A stretch of 9,445 bases of DNA from Deltaproteobacteria bacterium (GTDB lineage Bacteria; Desulfobacterota; Desulfobacteria; Desulfobacterales; UBA11574): positions 1 through 9,445 of the forward strand of contig JAFCZV010000194.1 of assembly GCA_019314155.1 (NCBI GenBank), read 5' to 3'. Under the pieces are notes generated by a model. It ran no database searches. It saw only the letters and a program-made list of their open reading frames with translations, and was not told the DNA's origin. Positions 5,974 to 9,445 of this stretch are shown in pieces. A program made the position numbers and the translations under genes. The stretch's first letter is position 1; the number at the start of each line of letters is the position of its first letter.

Positions 5974-6123
5974 TTAGGCAACTTCGAGATGGAGGTGTTT
6001 ACCTACAGCGTGAGCATAATTTACCAACGTGGAAAGGCGGATGTCTTCAGCATGATTTTCAATCCGGGAGATGGCGGATTTCTTGGTACGTAATTTAATT
6101 GCCACCTGTTCCTGGGTAAGGCC
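5974..6123 (-). pseudogene. XRE-family helix-turn-helix antitoxin fragment (HigA-like)
   Basis: Reading the minus strand gives 49 residues from GLTQEQVAIKLRTKKSAISR, then IENHAEDIRLSTLVNYAHAV, to GKHLHLEVA and a stop at 5974-5976. This is the second half of an XRE helix-turn-helix: LTQEQVA is helix 2, KSAISRIE the recognition helix, and the rest the C-terminal helices and strand of HigA/MqsA-type antitoxins. The upstream part is lost: a TGA (6124-6126) stands directly before the Gly codon, and the sequence beyond belongs to the tail of the RelE/ParE gene. It is a third-party remnant, not the partner of that toxin, which has its own Phd antitoxin. No start codon is available, so I call it broken. 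Confidence 0.72.
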
Positions 6124-6135
6124 TCATATCCTTTG

Positions 6136-6501
6136 TCAAAATTTTTTGCATGTTCCTGCGGCCCGACCCCCATTCATGGAAATCAATCTTTTCAGAAGGA
6201 TATCTTCAACGTTCTGCCGCGCATCCAAAACAGATAAAACATAAATTTTCATTTCTGATATTCTGTATATAATTCTCCAGGGAGGTATAATTAATTCACG
6301 ATATATCAAGATGCCTTGATCTTGAAGCTCTGGTACTATGCGGCCTCGTTCAGGGAGGGTGTAGAGACTATATGCTTTTTGTTTGATCTTTTTTAGTATT
6401 TTAAATGCATTGCCTGGGCTGTCTTCTGCAATATATTCGATAATTCCCTTTAAATCATTTTCTGCAACACCAGCCCATTCAACTTTGAAGTTGTCACTCA
6501 T
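6136..6501 (-). CDS. RelE/ParE-family toxin
   Basis: This 121-residue protein of the RelE/ParE superfamily (ribosome-dependent mRNA interferase or gyrase-targeting; sequence alone does not settle which) is the toxin of a type II pair. Signature segments are VEWAGVAENDLKGIIEYIAE, NAFKILKKIKQKAYSL, LPERGRIVPEL, YRELIIPPWRIIYRI and IYVLSVLDARQNVEDILLKRL, a near-complete family pattern ending at about residue 108. The last ~12 residues (NGGRAAGTCKKF) are encoded by the short repeat at 6160-6173 and what follows, so the natural C-terminus seems to have been replaced or extended at a junction. The ATG overlaps the antitoxin stop by four bases (6498-6501). The core is complete, so the toxin may still work. 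Confidence 0.9.
   Translation of the reverse strand: MSDNFKVEWAGVAENDLKGIIEYIAEDSPGNAFKILKKIKQKAYSLYTLPERGRIVPELQDQGILIYRELIIPPWRIIYRISEMKIYVLSVLDARQNVEDILLKRLISMNGGRAAGTCKKF
6160..6173 (+). repeat. short repeat GGCCCGACCCCCAT, copy 2
   Basis: Thirteen of 14 bases equal 4861-4874. On the minus strand it forms the last codons of the RelE/ParE gene, immediately before the border with the XRE fragment. Confidence 0.4.
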
Positions 6502-6779
6502 TTAAGTTTTTCTTTCAGTGAGTTTTCAATATCTTTGAATACATCCTCCTGTGACTTGGCCTTACCATTTTTAATGTCGGATTCACCCTGTGAAACCAGC
6601 TTCAATATACCGATTGCATTACGCATATTTTCATAACTTTTTGGATCTTGAAGCACAGCTCTTGGTTCTCCATTCTGTGTTATTATGACAGGCCTATGGG
6701 TTTCGTTGATTTGATTAAGCAAATCGGCTGCCTTTGACTTAAGATATGTAACAGACTTTATGTCACTTGTAATATTCAT
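6498..6779 (-). CDS. Phd/YefM-family antitoxin
   Basis: This 93-residue antitoxin has the Phd/YefM layout. The N-terminal DNA-binding domain is MNITSDIKSVTYLKSKAADL followed by LNQINETHRPVIITQNGEPRAVL, the standard 'rpviItqnGkpvAVl' strand pair. Then comes DPKSYENMRNAIGILKLV and an acidic, lysine-rich tail that would fold on the toxin. GGAGG lies about 8 bases before the ATG. It is first in the operon and coupled to the toxin by an ATGA overlap. It should autorepress at the palindrome at 6800-6813, with toxin acting as co-repressor, as is known for this family. Confidence 0.92.
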   Translation of the reverse strand: MNITSDIKSVTYLKSKAADLLNQINETHRPVIITQNGEPRAVLQDPKSYENMRNAIGILKLVSQGESDIKNGKAKSQEDVFKDIENSLKEKLK

Positions 6780-6799
6780 TTTTATTGCCTCCAGTCCTC

Positions 6800-6829
6800 A
6801 TATAGTACTAAATATAGACCGAAAGTCAA
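6800..6829 (-). promoter_or_regulatory. promoter and palindromic operator of the Phd/RelE operon
   Basis: On the minus strand TTGACT (6824-6829) and TACTAT (6802-6807) are 16 bases apart. The palindrome ATATAGT/ACTAAAT (6800-6813, six of seven arm positions paired, centred on GTAC) covers the -10 element. YefM/Phd operators are short palindromes with a GTAC core, so this fits autorepression. Confidence 0.5.
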
Positions 6830-6850
6830 GTCTTAATTTTCGTGGACTGC

Positions 6851-6882
6851 TATCCCTTTATTCACAATCCAAGCTTTAACCC
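6851..6882. repeat. 32-bp dispersed repeat, copy B
   Basis: This matches 2518-2549 at 30 of 32 bases. It spans the last codons, stop and 3' flank of the polyferredoxin gene, so here it is part of a real gene end. Confidence 0.6.
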
Positions 6883-7629
6883 AATTCCTTTTCCCCACTC
6901 ATATTTTATCGCTCCCTGCTTGCACCCATCAACACAAGTGCCGCAGAGAATACATTCTGTATTTTCCATGTTTTCGTGATTAACCATGTTCTCAACTGGA
7001 AGGCTCATTGGACAGTGTTCAGTGCAGGTGTGACATTGTTTGCATACTTCAGGGTTTGACTTTAACTGCAAAGAAGTCAATTGAAAATAGTTTCTAAATT
7101 TCCTACCTACAATCATAAAAGGAGCCATCCAACACAAATGGTGACAAAATGATCTTTTACCAACAACAAATGCCGGCAAGACGATGAGTAGAAGAAGAAC
7201 AAAAAAGTAGGAAATAAGACTCTGGATGTCACCGACTGAAAGGCCGTATGTCGTCATATAGAAAAAATCTATTTTATTATATCCCCCAGACCTGATCGCC
7301 AGCAGGATAATTGAGACAAGCCAGGGTGCCCAGATAAGCCATTTAATGTAATCACCTCTCGTAACTTTTTTATCCCTTGCAAGAAAGATGGCCTCCTGGC
7401 AACCAGCACCTGGACAAACCCAGCCGCAATAGCCTCTGCCCAAGAAAAGAGAGCTAATAAACATAAGAATAAAAAGAACAAAACTACCGTTGATAATGCC
7501 TTTTGAACTTGCCTGAATAATGAGCACTGGGGACAGATAGTAGAAAATTGCCGGAAATAAAAAGAAAGAGAATAAAATAAGACCTTTTCGTATTCTTTGT
7601 CTTGTCTTCATTTTGCTCTTTAAATACAT
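6862..7629 (-). CDS. NapH-like membrane polyferredoxin (4Fe-4S binding protein)
   Basis: This 255-residue integral membrane iron-sulfur protein has four predicted helices at about residues 17-36, 46-63, 96-112 and 134-155. Between and after them lie the NapH/CcoG-type cysteine motifs GRGYCGWVCPGAGC (Cys68, 72, 77) and KRSFCHHLC (Cys162, 166). The C-terminal domain has two complete 4Fe-4S ferredoxin motifs: Cys196/199/202/206, ending CP, and Cys226/229/232/236. Such proteins move electrons between the quinone pool or soluble ferredoxins and periplasmic or membrane reductases; the partner here is not visible. The start is uncertain: the ATG at 7627-7629 has no clear ribosome site, whereas the ATG at codon 7 (7609-7611) follows AAAGAG closely. 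The gene follows katA on the same strand, 93 bp away, which may indicate a shared redox-stress role, but a strong stem-loop separates them. Confidence 0.88.
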   Translation of the reverse strand: MYLKSKMKTRQRIRKGLILFSFFLFPAIFYYLSPVLIIQASSKGIINGSFVLFILMFISSLFLGRGYCGWVCPGAGCQEAIFLARDKKVTRGDYIKWLIWAPWLVSIILLAIRSGGYNKIDFFYMTTYGLSVGDIQSLISYFFVLLLLIVLPAFVVGKRSFCHHLCWMAPFMIVGRKFRNYFQLTSLQLKSNPEVCKQCHTCTEHCPMSLPVENMVNHENMENTECILCGTCVDGCKQGAIKYEWGKGIGLKLGL

Positions 7630-7650
7630 TTCAGAATATAACGTGGAACT

Positions 7651-7690
7651 GAGGTGACGTGGAAACGCGTCAGCATTTTCACGTCACCTC
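7651..7690. terminator. 15-bp stem-loop between katA and the polyferredoxin gene
   Basis: Arms 7651-7665 and 7676-7690 (core GAGGTGACGTG/CACGTCACCTC, 11 bp perfect, then one mismatch and three more pairs) enclose a 10-base loop. It lies 33 bases after the katA stop. On the plus strand a run of seven T follows after six bases, as in an intrinsic terminator. On the minus strand, the direction of katA, no T-run follows, so it may act as an mRNA 3'-end stabiliser or a partial terminator. Confidence 0.5.
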
Positions 7691-7722
7691 CAGTGATTTT
7701 TTTAGCTGATGGTGCTCTATTT

Positions 7723-9180
7723 TTAAATTTCATCCAAAGAGATGTTCATTGATTCCGCTACTCCTTGGCCATAGGCAGGATCGGCCTTCATACAGTTACC
7801 GATATGCCTGGCTTTGATATCCCTCGGGGCATCACCCATGGCACGGGCGGTGTTCTCAAAGAGAACCTTTTGTTGTTCGGTATTCATCAATCTGAACAAA
7901 TTGCCGGCTTGACTGTAATAATCATCATTATCTTCTCGATGATTCCAATGGTCGGCAACCCCTTCAAGATCCACCGGAGCTTCGGAGAAATCGCGCTGTT
8001 CCTGCCACTCTCCGTAACTGTTAGGCTCGTAGCCTAAGGTGCTGCCGTGATTACCATCAACCCGCATAGCGCCATCACGATGGAAACTGTGGAAAGGGCA
8101 CCGCTGTTTGTTGACAGGGATCAGGTGGTGGTTGACGCCAAGCCGGTAACGCTGAGCATCACCGTAGGAGAAAAGTCTTCCCTGTAGCATCTTGTCGGGA
8201 GAGAAACCGATGCCGGGAACAATATTGGCCGGATTGAAGGCGGCTTGCTCAACATCTGCGAAATAATTTTCAGGATTGCGGTTAAGTTCGAGAACTCCTG
8301 CGTCAATCATCGGGTAATCGCTGTGCGGCCAGACCTTGGTCAGATCAAAGGGGTTGAATGAACAATTAGCAGCTTCTTTTTCAGTCATGATTTGGATCTG
8401 CATCTTCCAGCTTGGAAAGTCTCCTTTCTCAATGCTTTCGTAGAGATCACGTTGGTGGCTTTCTCGATCTTTGCCGACAAGTGCTTCGGCCTCAGCATCA
8501 GTAAGGCACTTGATCCCTTGTTGAGTTTTGAAATGAAACTTAACCCAGTGACGCTCACCTTCTGCATTGATCAGCCCGAAGGTGTGGCTTCCGTAACCGT
8601 TCATGTGCCTGTAGGATAGAGGAATTCCCCGGTCACTCATAGTTATGGTAACCTGGTGCAGTGCCTCGGGGAGATTCGTCCAAAAATCCCAATTGTTTTT
8701 TGCGCTACGCATATTAGTCCGAGGATCACGCTTAACCGCGTGATTCAGGTCAGGAAATTTTAAGGGATCTTTCAGGAAGAAAACCGGAGTATTATTGCCG
8801 ACCAAGTCCCAATTCCCCTCTTCAGTATAATACTTCATAGCGAAGCCACGTATATCCCGCTCTGCGTCGGCTGCTCCTCGTTCACCGGCAACAGTGGAGA
8901 AACGAACAAAAATCTCTGTTTTCTTTCCAATTTCGGAAAATAGTTTCGCCTTGGTGTATTGGGTTATATCTTGAGTTGCAGTAAAGGTTCCGAAGGCTCC
9001 GGACCCCTTGGCGTGCATACGACGTTCGGGAATTACTTCCCGGTCAAAGCTGGCCAGTTTTTCAAGAAACCAAACATCTTGAAGCAACATCGGGCCACGT
9101 GGACCGGCAGTAAGTACGTTCTGGTTGTCGGCAACAGGGGCACCGGCATTGTCAGTGAGTTTTTGTTTTTTATTCGCCAT
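7723..9180 (-). CDS. katA: monofunctional haem catalase, small-subunit type
   Basis: This catalase disproportionates hydrogen peroxide to water and oxygen in the cytoplasm. At 485 residues it is complete and of small-subunit, clade-3-like size. The distal histidine is His56 in PERRMHAKGSGAFG, the catalytic asparagine lies in DLVGNNTPVFF (residues 125-135), and the proximal haem ligand is Tyr339 in GRLFSYGDAQRYRLG. The C-terminal helical part ends without a flavodoxin-like extension. AAAGGAGGT precedes the ATG (9178-9180) by about 7 bases, a strong ribosome site. Only 36 bp separate the start codon from the 229-bp repeat. An AT-rich TATAAATATAAAT lies there, but I see no good -35, so the native promoter may have been cut off or replaced by the repeat. 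In an anaerobe a catalase serves in survival of oxygen exposure. All active-site residues are intact. Confidence 0.97.
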   Translation of the reverse strand: MANKKQKLTDNAGAPVADNQNVLTAGPRGPMLLQDVWFLEKLASFDREVIPERRMHAKGSGAFGTFTATQDITQYTKAKLFSEIGKKTEIFVRFSTVAGERGAADAERDIRGFAMKYYTEEGNWDLVGNNTPVFFLKDPLKFPDLNHAVKRDPRTNMRSAKNNWDFWTNLPEALHQVTITMSDRGIPLSYRHMNGYGSHTFGLINAEGERHWVKFHFKTQQGIKCLTDAEAEALVGKDRESHQRDLYESIEKGDFPSWKMQIQIMTEKEAANCSFNPFDLTKVWPHSDYPMIDAGVLELNRNPENYFADVEQAAFNPANIVPGIGFSPDKMLQGRLFSYGDAQRYRLGVNHHLIPVNKQRCPFHSFHRDGAMRVDGNHGSTLGYEPNSYGEWQEQRDFSEAPVDLEGVADHWNHREDNDDYYSQAGNLFRLMNTEQQKVLFENTARAMGDAPRDIKARHIGNCMKADPAYGQGVAESMNISLDEI

Positions 9181-9269
9181 GATATTTACCTCCTTTATGA
9201 TTTATATTTATACAGCTAACCCACAAACCCCGCAGTTAGCGCAATTTGCCTTTTATTAATGGGTGTTTA

Positions 9270-9413
9270 ATGATGGAGCATGATCAATGGTCCGCCTTCG
9301 CTGAAAAGCTATGGCGCGACAAGGAGGTGGCATCATGCTCCGTCGGTATTGCAGCCAGTTTCTTGCATACTGTCAGTTGGCCGATTTCTCGGCGCGTTCC
9401 ATCCAGGCTTTAA
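9270..9413 (+). CDS. leader ORF upstream of the recombinase (copy 2)
   Basis: This 47-codon ORF is the same as at 4673-4816 except that the T/C difference changes one codon, Val to Ala (GTA to GCA, 9330-9332). It overlaps the recombinase start in another frame and reads through the start-codon hairpin, so it could regulate recombinase translation by coupling. No known family. Confidence 0.35.
   Translation: MMEHDQWSAFAEKLWRDKEVASCSVGIAASFLHTVSWPISRRVPSRL
9272..9344 (+). promoter_or_regulatory. stem-loop sequestering the recombinase start codon (copy 2)
   Basis: The arms seen in copy 1 are fully conserved here (9272-9284 and 9332-9344). The single substitution in this interval (9331) falls in the loop next to the right arm, leaving the 13-bp pairing unchanged. 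Confidence 0.6.
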
Positions 9414-9445
9414 CCATCAGGCTCAGAGTATTTCAAAAAAATCCT
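9335..9445 (+). CDS. tyrosine recombinase (integrase) N-terminus, partial at the window end (copy 2)
   Basis: These are the same 37 codons as copy 1 (MLRRYCSQFLAYCQLADFSA...), open to the window edge and preceded by AAGGAGGTG. This copy may be the intact parent gene of a mobile element or another stub like copy 1; the seven-A run just before the edge is where copy 1 breaks. The XerC/D-like SAM domain pattern supports the family, but no catalytic Arg, His or Tyr is visible in the window. Confidence 0.55.
   Translation, partial: MLRRYCSQFLAYCQLADFSARSIQALTIRLRVFQKNP

Larger units (their letters stand above)
9217..9445 (+). repeat. 229-bp direct repeat, copy 2 (continues beyond the window)
   Basis: This is the second copy of 4620-4848, same orientation, two mismatches. 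It starts 36 bp upstream of katA. Since it is still matching at the last base of the window, its true length and what follows are unknown. Confidence 0.93.

Noticed and set aside
9189..9216. PerR/Fur-type box upstream of katA
   Set aside because: The AT-rich run does not fit the 7-1-7 palindrome in either register.
1..9445. CRISPR array, tRNA or rRNA genes
   Set aside because: No regularly spaced short repeats and no cloverleaf or rRNA-like sequence were seen on either strand by eye.

Overview
The window looks like a degraded, accessory-type stretch of an anaerobic bacterial chromosome. The gene content (acetoacetate-CoA ligase, a medium-chain acyl-CoA synthetase, an oxygen-sensitive Fe-S serine dehydratase, a NapH-like polyferredoxin, a catalase and several toxin-antitoxin modules) would suit a sulfate-reducing or syntrophic member of the Desulfobacterota. 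That placement is an inference from gene types only, because no rRNA or tRNA is present. All protein genes apart from the repeat-borne ones lie on the minus strand, so the order of transcription runs from right to left.

Left part (1-2840): two AMP-forming ligase genes lie in series and both are broken. The acetoacetate-CoA ligase (1463 down past the window edge) has an in-frame TAA at 696-698 with perfect family sequence on either side. The acyl-CoA synthetase (2291-1563) has lost its 5' part and also about 200 internal residues, with the two sides joined inside an 'Ile-Gly' motif. A gene-free AT-rich stretch (about 2292-2780) follows. It carries two pairs of an 18-bp dyad of the form TGCACA-N6-TGTGCA, a perfect palindrome at the synthetase breakpoint, and a 32-bp sequence that recurs at 6851.

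Middle (2844-6779): a GC-richer L-serine dehydratase block lacks its N-terminal domain but keeps the Fe-S cysteines. Three type II toxin-antitoxin modules follow: vapBC, brnTA and a Phd/RelE-ParE pair. Each has overlapping genes and a recognisable promoter/operator. An N-terminally truncated XRE antitoxin fragment lies next to the RelE gene. About 470 bp (5507-5973) holds nothing I can identify.

Right part (6862-9180): a membrane polyferredoxin of the NapH type and a complete clade-3-like catalase, separated by a strong stem-loop.

A 229-bp direct repeat occurs at 4620-4848 and again at 9217-9445 (running off the window) with two mismatches. Each copy carries, on the plus strand, a short leader ORF, a strong Shine-Dalgarno sequence and the beginning of a tyrosine recombinase. 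A 13-bp RNA stem surrounds the recombinase start codon. The repeats bracket brnTA, phd/relE, the polyferredoxin and katA, so recombination between them would excise a 4.6-kb circle. The overall picture is a chromosomal hot spot where mobile remnants and toxin-antitoxin cassettes have accumulated among decaying metabolic genes.
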